Assembly (NCBI GenBank): GCA_022447545.1
Contig: JAKVBI010000033.1
Span: 1 to 43,326, forward strand
DNA length: 43,326 nt
Origin: Myxococcota bacterium
Lineage (GTDB): Bacteria > Myxococcota_A > UBA9160 > SMWR01
Direction of reading: 5' to 3'
Notes under the pieces: model-generated
What the model saw: only the letters and a program-made list of their open reading frames with translations
Database searches by the model: none
What the model was told of the DNA's origin: nothing
Part shown: positions 9,780 to 18,141 of the stretch, piece by piece
Numbering within the stretch: the stretch's first letter is position 1
Layout: each line of letters starts with the position of its first letter
Position numbers and translations under genes: made by a program

Positions 9780-10556
9780 ATGAAGAATCGAGATCTGTTC
9801 TCCATCGAGGGCAAGACGGCACTCGTCACCGGGGGAGGTGCCGGAATCGGGTACATGATCGCCAGGGGCTACGTCGAGGCCGGCGCCCGGGTGTACATCG
9901 CGTCTCGCAAGGCTGAGGTTCTGGAGGAGGCGGCTCGGGAGTTGAATGAAATCGGTGATTGCACAGCGATTCCAGCCGACTTGTCCCAGGAGGAGGGATG
10001 CCAGCAACTCGCCCAGGAGATCACCGAACGGGAATCCACCCTCGATATTCTGGTCAACAACGCTGGAGCGACCTGGGGCGCTCCTCTCGAGGAATTTCCG
10101 GACTCCGGCTGGGACCGGGTCCTCAATCTCAATGTGAAGGGTGTATTCCACTTGACACGCGCGCTGATTCCGGCACTGGAGGCTGCGGGGAACGCCGAAG
10201 ATCCATCGCGGGTGATCAATGTGGGTTCCGTGGAGGGGATTCAGGTTCCGCTGGCCGAGGCCTACTCCTATGCAGCCAGCAAGGCAGGGGTTCACCATCT
10301 GACACGCGTTCTGGCCCACCGCCTGGCCAAGCGTCACATTAGCGTCAACGCACTGGTTCCGGGTCCATTTCGCAGTCGGATGATGGCATCGACCCTCGAT
10401 GAACTGGAAGACGTGATTGCAGAGAACACGCCCCTGGGAAGGATCGGTCGGCCTGATGACATTGCGGCTGCGGCGATTTATTTGGCCTCACCCGGTGCGG
10501 CATGGCTCACCGCCGTGTTGCTTCCGGTAGACGGAGGGATTTCGGGCACCCACTGA
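9780..10556 (+). CDS. Classical short-chain dehydrogenase/reductase (SDR)
   Basis: 258 aa from the ATG at 9780; GGGAGGA lies 7 nt upstream, which favours this over the TTG at 9774. The family signatures are intact: cofactor motif TGGGAGIG (17-24), NNAG (93-96), catalytic Ser150, Tyr164 and Lys168 (YAASK), and a PG motif after the active site. It should be a soluble NAD(P)(H)-dependent oxidoreductase acting on a hydroxyl/keto group. The arginine after the first beta-strand (R43, in ASRKAE) suggests NADP(H) preference, which is inference. Length is normal for classical SDRs. The substrate cannot be assigned; the genes around it (luciferase-like oxidoreductase, VOC protein) suggest degradation of a hydrophobic compound. 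Confidence 0.92.
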   Translation: MKNRDLFSIEGKTALVTGGGAGIGYMIARGYVEAGARVYIASRKAEVLEEAARELNEIGDCTAIPADLSQEEGCQQLAQEITERESTLDILVNNAGATWGAPLEEFPDSGWDRVLNLNVKGVFHLTRALIPALEAAGNAEDPSRVINVGSVEGIQVPLAEAYSYAASKAGVHHLTRVLAHRLAKRHISVNALVPGPFRSRMMASTLDELEDVIAENTPLGRIGRPDDIAAAAIYLASPGAAWLTAVLLPVDGGISGTH

Positions 10557-10870
10557 GGAGTGGCATCCCGTTTGGCCTCCAGTCGATTCTCCGGAGTCCG
10601 GTCTGTGGGGAGTGGAATGGGATCCGTGACTCGATGGATTCGCGTAGGATGGGGACATGGCCTGCGGGTCGGCGGGAGAAATGAGAGGGGCGTGGCAGAG
10701 GGTTCACGGCTTCGCAGGCCTTGCGCTAACACCGATTCGGCCGGGTGAAATCATCCAAGGTGCTACGGACCGGGATATGAATTCAGCGCGCAGAGCTCCT
10801 CAGAGGGCCTGGCTGTGGGCCCGCGCCAGAGTCGATCGCGGGGCCAGGTGCCTAGCAACGGGAGACGAGC
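10557..10870. other. Intergenic region, no gene seen
   Basis: These 314 bp separate the SDR from the luciferase-like gene. Short open frames here have no plausible ribosome site or protein-like composition. I see no tRNA, strong hairpin or convincing sigma-70 promoter pair. It probably holds the promoter of the gene at 10871. Confidence 0.5.
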
Positions 10871-11863
10871 ATGTCCCAGGAGCCCTCGGTTCGCTTTGAT
10901 CTTGCGGGGACGATGACGAACTCCTGGGACGAGGTCCTGGTTGCTGCTCGCTGCGTCGAGCGGGTGGGGTTCCACGGATTTCATGCATCCGATCACTTGC
11001 TGCCCGTGGCTGGGGCCGATCCCGGTGCCGATTTTCTGGAGGCCTGGAGTTGTGTCTCGGCGCTCGCGGCTTGTACCGAGCGGATTCGCCTTGGTGTCAT
11101 GGTCAGCGGAAACACCTATCGCCACCCGGTCATGTTGGCGAAGATCGTCACGACCATCGATCACATCAGCCGCGGCAGAGTGGAACTCGGTATTGGAACC
11201 AGTTGGTCCGAGGCCGACCATGTCGCTTACGGGATTCCGTTTCCCCGCTTCCCTCAACGAGTGGAGGCGCTCGGAGAGGCGCTCGAAGTGATCCGAGCAC
11301 TCTGGACCTCGCCGCGGAGCGACTATCGAGGGGATTACTACCAACTGGTCGACGCTCCGTTTTCGCCTGCACCCGTGCAGGTGCCGCACCCCCCGGTGAT
11401 GGTGGCGGGTTCCAGTGACCGCGTACTGGCCCTGACGGCCCGGTATGCAGACGCCTGGAACGCAGTGGGAACACCCGCTTATCTCATGGAGCGAGGGGAT
11501 GCGCTGGACAGAGCCTGCCATGAGGCAGGCCGAGATCCGCAGCAGGTTCGGCGTTCGGTGTGGCTGCAATTCCGGCCCACTCGAAGCGCAGAGGAGGCCG
11601 AGGGGGCGATCTCAGAAAGGGCTCGGTATTTGGCCTCGGCCCCGCGTGCCAGTGACCCGAGTCTCCGTTGTGCAGTTCCCGGTGAGACGCCGGAACAGAT
11701 TGCCCGAGGCGGGGTACTGGCAGGCACTCCCGAAGACATCGCTTCGCAGGTTCGTGGATGGGTCGATGCCGGTGTGCGCCATCTCGTCATGAGCACGCCA
11801 CGGCCCTTCGATACGGAGCTCTTCGAGTCCGTGGCCGAGCGTCTGCTCGCGGAGTTCGGTTGA
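10871..11863 (+). CDS. Luciferase-like (LLM class) flavin/F420-dependent oxidoreductase
   Basis: 330 aa, ATG at 10871 after GGAGACGAGC. The order of motifs is that of the bacterial luciferase-like TIM-barrel family: the FHGFHASDHLLP segment after helix 1, then ERIRLGVMVSGNTYRHPVMLAK, DHISRGRVELGIGTSW, RVEALGEALEVIRALW and a YYQL..A.F.P.P.Q.P.PPVMVAG segment typical of F420-dependent members. The protein should use reduced F420 or FMN to oxidise or reduce an organic substrate in the cytoplasm; the cofactor is not decided by sequence alone. The C-terminus has the usual GTPEDIASQVRGWVDAGVRHLVM helix. The tandem VOC gene starts 44 nt downstream, so the two are probably cotranscribed. Confidence 0.9.
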   Translation: MSQEPSVRFDLAGTMTNSWDEVLVAARCVERVGFHGFHASDHLLPVAGADPGADFLEAWSCVSALAACTERIRLGVMVSGNTYRHPVMLAKIVTTIDHISRGRVELGIGTSWSEADHVAYGIPFPRFPQRVEALGEALEVIRALWTSPRSDYRGDYYQLVDAPFSPAPVQVPHPPVMVAGSSDRVLALTARYADAWNAVGTPAYLMERGDALDRACHEAGRDPQQVRRSVWLQFRPTRSAEEAEGAISERARYLASAPRASDPSLRCAVPGETPEQIARGGVLAGTPEDIASQVRGWVDAGVRHLVMSTPRPFDTELFESVAERLLAEFG

Positions 11864-11907
11864 GGGATGACCCAGGTGAACGAACTCCAAGCAATCCGAG
11901 GAGTGCC

Positions 11908-12849
11908 ATGTCGGTTTCGGTCCTGAACGTTGCCCACTGTAACGTGAACTGTCGCAGTATCGAACGGTCTCTCGCCTTCTATCGAGACGTGTTCGGTCTG
12001 GTGGTCGGTGCTCACACGGCACCGGCGGATCCGCAGGACTGCTCTGCTTTCGGGATGTCGGGGATGGGTCAGTGGGATGCCTACATGATGATGGACCCAG
12101 CTCGGCCCGGCGGTACGGTGTTGGATCTGCTCGAGTGGCGGACACCGCTGCCTGTCGGGGCGCCCTATGCGGTGCAAAACCATCTGGGGTTCGCGCGTCT
12201 GGCCCTTGGCGTCCCGGACGTTCAGGTCATGGTGGGCGAGGTCGAGGCGGCGGGTGGGAGCGTCTTGACCCCTCCGGTTGCCCTGGAGGTCGCGGAGGGG
12301 GAGGGCGAATCGGTTCGGTTCGCCCTGGTGGTTGATCCCGATGGGACGGTCTTCGAACTCGTAGAGCGTCCAGCTTCGACGCCACGCTTGATGCACGTCA
12401 ACATCAATTGCCGCGATGCCTCTCGCTCGATCGAATGGTATCAGCGCGTTCTGGGGTTCGAGGTGGCTCGCGAGTGGCCCTCCCGACCATGGGCAGGAGA
12501 ACTCTTCGGCCTCTCGGGAGGTGTCGAGATCGGTGGTGCATTGCTGCAATTGCCCGGTTCCGATGACGGCTTCGGGATCGACCTGCTCGAGTGGAAGCAG
12601 CCGCCTCCCACCGGGGTTCCGTACCTGGAGCCGAATCATCTGGGAATCTTCCGGATGGCTCTGCTGGTCGAAGATGCCCAGGGCGCCTACGAGATTCTGC
12701 GCGAGGAGGGTGTCGAGTGTCCTCCTCCCGTGTGGCTCGACATGGGCTCTGAGATCCCTGTCGACGGACTCTGGGCCGTATTCTTTCCCGATCCCGACGG
12801 CACCTGCCTCGAATTCATTCAAGTCCCGGAGGGGATCGGTTCCGAGTGA
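11908..12849 (+). CDS. Tandem VOC (glyoxalase/dioxygenase-like) protein
   Basis: 313 aa from the ATG at 11908, with CCGAGGAG just upstream; the open frame continues into the previous gene but lacks a ribosome site there. Two vicinal-oxygen-chelate domains are in tandem. One (about 1-155) opens with VAHCNVNCRSIERSLAFYRDVFGL and ends LVVDPDGTVFELVER. The other (about 160-313) opens with LMHVNINCRDASRSIEWYQRVLGF and ends FFPDPDGTCLEFIQV. Both carry the DPDG-x-x-(F/L)E closure with the glutamate that usually ligates metal. The N-terminal histidines (AHCN, MHVN) fit metal binding. Relatives include extradiol dioxygenases, glyoxalases and isomerases; the reaction is unassigned. Its position just behind the luciferase-like gene suggests a shared pathway. 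Confidence 0.88.
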   Translation: MSVSVLNVAHCNVNCRSIERSLAFYRDVFGLVVGAHTAPADPQDCSAFGMSGMGQWDAYMMMDPARPGGTVLDLLEWRTPLPVGAPYAVQNHLGFARLALGVPDVQVMVGEVEAAGGSVLTPPVALEVAEGEGESVRFALVVDPDGTVFELVERPASTPRLMHVNINCRDASRSIEWYQRVLGFEVAREWPSRPWAGELFGLSGGVEIGGALLQLPGSDDGFGIDLLEWKQPPPTGVPYLEPNHLGIFRMALLVEDAQGAYEILREEGVECPPPVWLDMGSEIPVDGLWAVFFPDPDGTCLEFIQVPEGIGSE

Positions 12850-12875
12850 TCGTGCGCTGGCACGGGCTGGGCCCG

Positions 12876-13658
12876 TCAAGGGTCGCGAGAAACTCGCGCC
12901 AGGGCGTAGATCGTGGAGCCCGGAAGCCGACTCGGGAGTAACTTCTCCTCCAGGTAGAAGAGATAGCCGAGCCAGTCGTGCGCCCAGTGCAGGGTCACGG
13001 GCTTTACGCCGACCCCTCGCTCCCTTCCGAACCATTTCGAAAGCGCCACTGCACCGTAGAGTCCGTGGAACCAGTACCCGAGGTCGAGTATTTCGAGTCC
13101 ACTCTCTCCACACAGAGTTCGAGTGCTCTGCTCGTCATAGCGGAGTTGGTGGTCGTAGTAGTCGTCGAAATGGCTCCAGAGTTCCTGACGTGCTGGCATC
13201 GTGACCAAGACGTATTCGAGCGCCGGGAATTCAAGCACGCATCGTTGGATGAAGGGCGCCGGAGCCTCCATGTGTTCGAGCACGTCGAGGAGTAGGACGG
13301 TGTGGATGTTGCGTTTCAGGTCGGCGGGAAGCTCAAAGGCATCCGTCTCGTAGTGGAGGTGGGGGAGGGCGGCTTCGGCGGCGTACTCGTAGCGGGCGAG
13401 GTCGCAACCGACGCAGTCGATACCGTCTGCTCGTAGATGTTCCACCATTCCACCGGGACCACAGCCGAGATCGAGGACGACCTGACCGCTCGCCAACGCC
13501 GGAAGCTTGTCACGGACGATCCGGCAGCGTCCCCGGCTCCAGAAGTGGCGCTCGGCGCCCATGGGGTAGGCGCGGTTTCTCTGGGCTGCATCCAGAATCG
13601 ACGGGTGTTCCCGTTTGGTGGCTGCGTCCACGCCAGAGCCCTGAGAATCCGTCGTCAT
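12876..13658 (-). CDS. Class I SAM-dependent methyltransferase
   Basis: 260 aa from the ATG at 13658; no good Shine-Dalgarno is visible, so the start is likely but not certain. Motif I is VLDLGCGPGG (61-70), followed by an acidic residue after strand 2 (VGCDLARYE) and a VLLLDVLEHM motif (about 118-127), the pattern of the type-11/12 methyltransferase superfamily. The C-terminal third (GYWFHGLYGAVALSKWFGRERG, LGYLFYLEEKLLP) is hydrophobic and aromatic and may hold the acceptor or lie at the membrane. It is convergent with the VOC gene, 26 nt apart, and lies at the end of a long minus-strand series. The acceptor is unknown; lipids, quinones or sugars are all possible. Confidence 0.87.
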   Translation of the reverse strand: MTTDSQGSGVDAATKREHPSILDAAQRNRAYPMGAERHFWSRGRCRIVRDKLPALASGQVVLDLGCGPGGMVEHLRADGIDCVGCDLARYEYAAEAALPHLHYETDAFELPADLKRNIHTVLLLDVLEHMEAPAPFIQRCVLEFPALEYVLVTMPARQELWSHFDDYYDHQLRYDEQSTRTLCGESGLEILDLGYWFHGLYGAVALSKWFGRERGVGVKPVTLHWAHDWLGYLFYLEEKLLPSRLPGSTIYALARVSRDP

Positions 13659-13734
13659 GGTGTCTAAGAAGGATACCCCGTCGGCGGGAATCGTCGCAGC
13701 CTCGGTGCCGGGCGTACGCCGATGGAGGCCGGTT

Positions 13735-14955
13735 TCATCGATCGGTGGTTGGCTCGGACACCCCCCCGCGCCACCAGTCGAGGATCAGGCGCGCTGCAAC
13801 CCGATATCCTCGTGGCCGGAAGTGATCGTCGTAGTCCCAGTAGAGCGGTGGGCCGGCGGCATCGATCTCCCGCAATTGAGCGCTGAGGTCCAAGTAGGGG
13901 ATGGCGAGTTCGGCCGCGTTTTCGCCTAGTTCTCGTCCGTGTCGCTGATATTCGGGACCGGTGAACGTAGACTCCGGATCGATGGCTGAAAAACGAGCGA
14001 TGAAAGGGCGATAGCGATCGCTGATCTGGGTCTTGAGCGGAATGTAGACAAGATAGAGATCTGCTCCGTACTCTCGCACGCTGACATCGAGGAGTTCGAG
14101 GTAGTCGGTCAGGTCGACCTCGCGATTCAGGGACTCGTTTTCAAATTTGTTCCAGAGCGCGAATGCAGGGTTGAAACGCCCGGTCCGCATGGCTTCCGCG
14201 ATGTCCGGAGCGACGACCTGTTCGAGTTTTTCTACCTGTTCCGGATGGGACCAGGCATTTCGTGGGTCCGGTACGGCCCCGAGGTACCGAAAGGGCGGGC
14301 TGGTCCATCGACGGGGAACGCGCTGGCCCGTGCTCCACTCGCCCAATACGTGGAGAATTCGGGGCTCCAGAAGGTTCGCATGCTCGACCTCGAGGCGTTT
14401 CCCCTTCCAATCTCCAAAGAACTCCACCTTCATGTTCAAGGGGACCACGTCGTTCTCATACAACACCACGAAGACGGCGTTGGGCTGGAACGCTGCAACG
14501 GCATCGCGGGCCAGGGGCGCGTAGCTGAAGGGCCCAGCTCCTCCGATCCCCAGATTCAGGACTTCGACGTCAAGTCCCTCTTCCGCAGCAAAGCGCTCGA
14601 ACCAGGCCGGTAGAGTATTTTCGCCATCGGTCCCGAAGCCTTCGATGAAGGAGTCGCCAATGAAGAGGACACGCGTGATGTCGGACTCTGCGACCTGGTT
14701 CCATTGTGAATCGCGAAATCCGTAGAGGTTGAGTTCGTGCACGAACTCGTAGTCGTCGGGTGCTGACGACCAGGTGAACGAGGCGTGTCCCAGGGTCGTG
14801 GGCAGGTCTGAACCCGCTCGAAACAGCTTGGGGGAGTAGTCGATTCGATGGAAGTTGGAGACTTCCGCTACCGGAAATGCCCATCTCAGCGTGATTTCCT
14901 GAAGAATCAGAAAAAGGCTCAGCGCCAGGATCACGCGCAACGCGGAAGATCGCAT
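13735..14955 (-). CDS. Membrane-anchored SGNH/GDSL-like hydrolase
   Basis: 406 aa, ATG at 14955 with GGAG close upstream. An N-terminal hydrophobic segment (about 6-20) should anchor or export it. Block I is GDSFIEG (100-106) with the nucleophile candidate Ser102. Block II is LGIGGAG (about 135-141), block III is YENDV (Asn168) and the C-terminal block V is DYDDHFRPRG, giving the Asp-x-x-His-type dyad (here D-D-H). Before block I is a NLYGFRD segment that is common in SGNH proteins of exopolysaccharide clusters. Family members are esterases or O-acyl transferases on lipids or glycans; the substrate here is unassigned. It sits between an SDR and the methyltransferase, 76 nt from the latter. 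Confidence 0.85.
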   Translation of the reverse strand: MRSSALRVILALSLFLILQEITLRWAFPVAEVSNFHRIDYSPKLFRAGSDLPTTLGHASFTWSSAPDDYEFVHELNLYGFRDSQWNQVAESDITRVLFIGDSFIEGFGTDGENTLPAWFERFAAEEGLDVEVLNLGIGGAGPFSYAPLARDAVAAFQPNAVFVVLYENDVVPLNMKVEFFGDWKGKRLEVEHANLLEPRILHVLGEWSTGQRVPRRWTSPPFRYLGAVPDPRNAWSHPEQVEKLEQVVAPDIAEAMRTGRFNPAFALWNKFENESLNREVDLTDYLELLDVSVREYGADLYLVYIPLKTQISDRYRPFIARFSAIDPESTFTGPEYQRHGRELGENAAELAIPYLDLSAQLREIDAAGPPLYWDYDDHFRPRGYRVAARLILDWWRGGVSEPTTDR

Positions 14956-15057
14956 TCCAACTCCGTACTCGAAGCCGGAGGATAGCTTGTATCAGGGGCG
15001 GGCGATGCAGGGGTGAGCCGAGTGCTCCCTGATCTCACAGATGCTGCCGCCGTGTGG

Positions 15058-15855
15058 CTATCGGACGTGCCCGAAGGCTGTCATGATGCTGTCGAAGCGT
15101 TCTCCAACGGTCTCAGAGAAGTCGTGGGTGAAGATGTAGGGAGCATTGTTGCGGATCCCTTCTAGGACCACGGGCCCGATCTCCAGGGGGTCCCAGCCTT
15201 CGCTGATCATGTCCCAGAGGACCTTCGAGCTTCCCCCTGCGTGTTGGTCCTCACTTCGCAGTTTCTCGGAATCCGAAAGGTTCGTCCGGATGGGTCCGGG
15301 GCAGAGTGTTGACACGCCGATTCCTTCGGGGGCGAGATCGATGCGAAGGGACTCACTGTAGGCCAGAGCGCCGTACTTGCTGGCTGCGTACGCCAGGCCT
15401 GTTGGAGCGGGAAGGAAAGCGCCCACCGAGGCGGTGTTGACGATGTGTCCACCTCGCGCCTGTTTTCGGAGCAGTGCGGCGAATGCCTGGCCAACGAGGA
15501 ACAATCCATCGAGGTTCACGGAGAGCACGAAACGCCAGTCGTCCAGCGTGACGTCGCGCATCGGACCGCCCAGGTAGACGCCCGCGTTATTGCAAACGAT
15601 GTCGACATTGTCGAACTCTGCACAGGCCGCCGCGACCAGGTTCGCCACAGATTCGGGCGAAGTAACATCGGTCCTCACCGCAAGTGCGCGCGCGCCCTTA
15701 CTCCGGAGTTCGTCGCAGGCTTTTTCGGCACCGTCGGCATCGACATCGGCAACGACGACATGAGCTCCGGCTTCTGCCAATGCGTGGGAGATGCCTCTTC
15801 CGATTCCGCTGGCACCGCCGGTGACCACGGCAGTTTTTGCCTTGAATTCGTCCAT
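15058..15855 (-). CDS. Short-chain dehydrogenase/reductase
   Basis: 265 aa, ATG at 15855 with GAGGAA upstream. It has the cofactor motif TGGASGIG (12-19), an acidic strand-2 end (VVADVDADG) suggesting NAD(H), NNAG (89-92), and the catalytic Ser143, Tyr156 and Lys160 (YAASK). The C-terminus is long for a classical SDR, with an EGIRNNAPYIFTHD segment seen in SDRs that act on larger lipophilic or acyl substrates. It should oxidise a secondary alcohol or reduce a ketone in the cytoplasm. The amidohydrolase ends 38 nt upstream in the same direction, so cotranscription is likely. Confidence 0.92.
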   Translation of the reverse strand: MDEFKAKTAVVTGGASGIGRGISHALAEAGAHVVVADVDADGAEKACDELRSKGARALAVRTDVTSPESVANLVAAACAEFDNVDIVCNNAGVYLGGPMRDVTLDDWRFVLSVNLDGLFLVGQAFAALLRKQARGGHIVNTASVGAFLPAPTGLAYAASKYGALAYSESLRIDLAPEGIGVSTLCPGPIRTNLSDSEKLRSEDQHAGGSSKVLWDMISEGWDPLEIGPVVLEGIRNNAPYIFTHDFSETVGERFDSIMTAFGHVR

Positions 15856-15893
15856 GGGGTTCCTCTTTTCTTCCGGCGAATTCTTTCGCCGGT

Positions 15894-17069
15894 TCAGGGT
15901 GTACTTAGTTCTCGTCCGTTCTCGAACAGAATGCGGTTTTGATCCTCGGAGGAGAAGCTCGAAAGTCTCCGGGCGTAATGGGCAGGTTCCTCCATGCCTT
16001 CGGGATGAGGGAAGTCTGAGCCAAACGTCACGCGGTTCACCCCGATGGCTGACACAAGCATCTCAGGGTCGTCGTAGGGGAACGGAGAGACCCACACGTG
16101 TTTGGCAAAGATCTCACTGGGGCGCTCGCTGAGGCGGCCGCCGGGCCAGGGCCCGTTGTGCGCCATCCCCACCATGCGATCGAGGGTTGCCATGAGATAG
16201 GGGACCCAAAGGGAACCATTCTCCACACTCAGAATCCGGAGCCCAGGAAATCGCCCAAAGAGATTCTGAAGCACCAACGCAGACAGGGTGTCCATGATCG
16301 GACGGTCTGCGAAACAGGTGATCCACTGGAGAGCAGACATCCGATGAGCTGCGGGGTTCGGGTCATCGCCCCAGTGGGCACTGAGCATCCCCGTATAACC
16401 CGCATTTCCGCTGTGAATGGCCACCACGGCCCGAGCCTCTTCCAGTCGCGCCCAGAGAGCATCGAAGTGGGGGTCAGCTGGCGACCGACCATTGGCCGGC
16501 CCGGCTTTGAGGCAGACCACGCGCGCGCCGCGCTGGAGTAGATCTTCCACCTGTGTGGTCGCACGCTTCTCGTCGAGAAGGGAAATCATGGGTGCCGAGA
16601 AAAGACGATCTCGGTAGGCGAACCCCCAGTCTTCTTCGAGCCATCGGTTGAAGGCATGGAGGTTCGCGTAGGTCTGTTCCACATTGGCCGCCATGTAGGG
16701 CTCGACGCATACACCGAGGGAGGGGAAGAGAAAGGTGCCGTGGATGCCCTGTTGGTCGAGGAGTGCCAGCCGTGCGTCGCGATCGCGATACTCGGGTTGC
16801 ATGTCTTCTTCGTAGTCACGCGGACCCACGCTGAATTCCTCTCGAAGTTGCCGCGCGAGAGAGCCCGGTCGGGCATTTCGGTCGAACCCGAAAAGTTCGT
16901 CGATCCATCGGCAGGGTTCGTCTCCCACCCAGATGCGCTCGTTATCTCCCTCCCGCCGTACCTGGATCGAATTGGCACGATGGCGCGGATCGAGGTGCCG
17001 CGTGAAACAATCGCGAGGTTCGTAGTAGTGGTTGTCGACGTCGAAGAGATGGGGAGTGGACGCGCTCAA
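15894..17069 (-). CDS. Amidohydrolase 2 family (PF04909-type) TIM-barrel protein
   Basis: 391 aa. The start is a TTG at 17069 whose bases overlap the TGA of the SRPBCC gene (TTGA), with GGAGAG about 5 nt upstream, so translation is probably coupled. Expected metal/catalytic residues are in place: DVDNHYYEP at the N-terminus (Asp and His near residues 10-14), a barrel His in VAIHSGN, and the closing Asp in FGSDFPHPEG. In the ACMSD-like family such residues hold a divalent metal for hydrolysis or decarboxylation. The conserved GPWPGG, ENGSLWVPYL and GRSPADPHFD segments are shared with the gene at 23143, so these are paralogs. The substrate is unknown. Confidence 0.9.
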   Translation of the reverse strand: MSASTPHLFDVDNHYYEPRDCFTRHLDPRHRANSIQVRREGDNERIWVGDEPCRWIDELFGFDRNARPGSLARQLREEFSVGPRDYEEDMQPEYRDRDARLALLDQQGIHGTFLFPSLGVCVEPYMAANVEQTYANLHAFNRWLEEDWGFAYRDRLFSAPMISLLDEKRATTQVEDLLQRGARVVCLKAGPANGRSPADPHFDALWARLEEARAVVAIHSGNAGYTGMLSAHWGDDPNPAAHRMSALQWITCFADRPIMDTLSALVLQNLFGRFPGLRILSVENGSLWVPYLMATLDRMVGMAHNGPWPGGRLSERPSEIFAKHVWVSPFPYDDPEMLVSAIGVNRVTFGSDFPHPEGMEEPAHYARRLSSFSSEDQNRILFENGRELSTP

Positions 17070-17509
17070 CCGGACTCTCCGCTGCGAGGGGGCTCGTGGA
17101 GCGCACGCAGTTGTTCGAGCCCGTCGTCGAGTTGGGTCTCTAGAAACCCGCGAGCTTCGTCCTCGGTGGCTCCTTGGGGCTCAAATTGGCTCGACCACGT
17201 TATGCGGCTTCGCTCGTTCCCGAGGGCTTCCACACGCATGGTGGATGAGTAATTGGTGAGTGGTAGGGCGGTTTCCAGGATCTGGTAGCTCATGCTCGAG
17301 GTGGCTTCATCCAGGGCCGTCATGCGAGAGACGGTCTCGCTTCCGTCGGTGAGGGTCAGGCGTCGAATCTGGCCGACTCCATCCTCCCCCTCGAGTCTGC
17401 AGTGCTCCACGATGGGCGAGTAACGTTCCACGGACGCAAAGTCCGCAATCGTCGCCCACAGGTCTCTGGCGGGGGCTTGGATTTCCATGGAACGCGTGAC
17501 GGTGGGCAT
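17066..17509 (-). CDS. SRPBCC/START-like (polyketide cyclase-type) protein
   Basis: 147 aa, ATG at 17509 with AAGGAA upstream. The opening RSMEIQAPARDLWATIADFASVERYSPIVE is the usual first strand and helices of the helix-grip fold. The central GQIRRLTLTDG and the late SRITWSSQFEP strand fit, and a long C-terminal helix (about 118-140) closes the hydrophobic pocket. SRPBCC proteins bind hydrophobic ligands and some act as cyclases, dehydratases or ligand carriers; no catalytic residues can be picked here. The stop overlaps the start of the amidohydrolase, a strong sign that the two products act together. Confidence 0.85.
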   Translation of the reverse strand: MPTVTRSMEIQAPARDLWATIADFASVERYSPIVEHCRLEGEDGVGQIRRLTLTDGSETVSRMTALDEATSSMSYQILETALPLTNYSSTMRVEALGNERSRITWSSQFEPQGATEDEARGFLETQLDDGLEQLRALHEPPRSGESG

Positions 17510-17557
17510 GGCTATTCCTTGATGGAGAGCGGTTGGAGGGCGCGGGGCTTGGGAGGG

Positions 17558-18034
17558 CTACGACGCAATCGGTGTGCCCACGGCTGCCCTGGGGTTCCCA
17601 GGCGCTTCGATCAGTTCGATTCGCGCGCCATTGGGGTCGAGGATGTAGATCACACGGGATTGAAAAGCGGGGTTTGCGATTTCGGTTTGGCGCAAGATCG
17701 TCGCGCCTCCCGACTCGAGGGCCGAGACCGTTGCGTCGAAGTCGTCGACCCGTAGAGCGATGTGGGTGAACCCGTTGCGATTCATCGGAATCGGTTCCGA
17801 CTGGGGGTGACTCCCGGGAGATTTCATGTGCATCAATTCGATGCGCAGGCCGTCTCGCTCAACGAAAATGCAGTGCATGTCGAGGTTCTCGAGTTCGAGG
17901 AGATCCTGGGTGGGGCTGCCCCGGGTTTCGAGTTCCGAGACTTCTCGGAACCCGAGTAGATCGCGGTAGAAGGTTCGCGAAGCCTCGAGATCGGAGACAC
18001 AGATGGCGAGATGGCTGACGGCTAGGATGCTCAA
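17558..18034 (-). CDS. Single-domain VOC (glyoxalase-like) protein
   Basis: 158 aa. The start is a TTG at 18034 with AGGAG 8 nt upstream; no ATG or GTG is better placed. The two beta-alpha-beta-beta-beta modules are visible: VSHLAICVSDLEASRTFYRDLLGFREV then GLRIELMHM, and FTHIALRVDDFDATVSALESGGA then VIYILDPNGARIELIE. Metal-ligand candidates are His8, Glu66 (RIELMH), the His of FTHIAL and the Glu of RIELIE, the glyoxalase I arrangement. It could be an isomerase, lyase or dioxygenase of the VOC superfamily. It lies 48 nt upstream of the SRPBCC gene on the same strand. Confidence 0.87.
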   Translation of the reverse strand: MSILAVSHLAICVSDLEASRTFYRDLLGFREVSELETRGSPTQDLLELENLDMHCIFVERDGLRIELMHMKSPGSHPQSEPIPMNRNGFTHIALRVDDFDATVSALESGGATILRQTEIANPAFQSRVIYILDPNGARIELIEAPGNPRAAVGTPIAS

Positions 18035-18141
18035 CTCGAATTCTCCTGGATGGAGTGATGGGCGATTCAGAGATGAATTTGCAGTCTACACTCTTCGACC
18101 CAGCGCGAGCGTTGCGACTCCTGGGTTCCCCGATGGGTGTA

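Noticed and set aside
9159-10337. 392-aa minus-strand open frame
   Set aside because: Antisense to the DUF1330 and SDR genes, with no motif or start site.
12862-12876. 6-bp stem (ACGGGC/GCCCGT) between the VOC and methyltransferase genes
   Set aside because: Too short, no T-tract, and overlaps the methyltransferase stop codon.
11479-13113. 544-aa minus-strand open frame
   Set aside because: It lies antisense to the luciferase-like and VOC genes and runs into the methyltransferase gene; the sense genes carry clear family motifs, this frame none.
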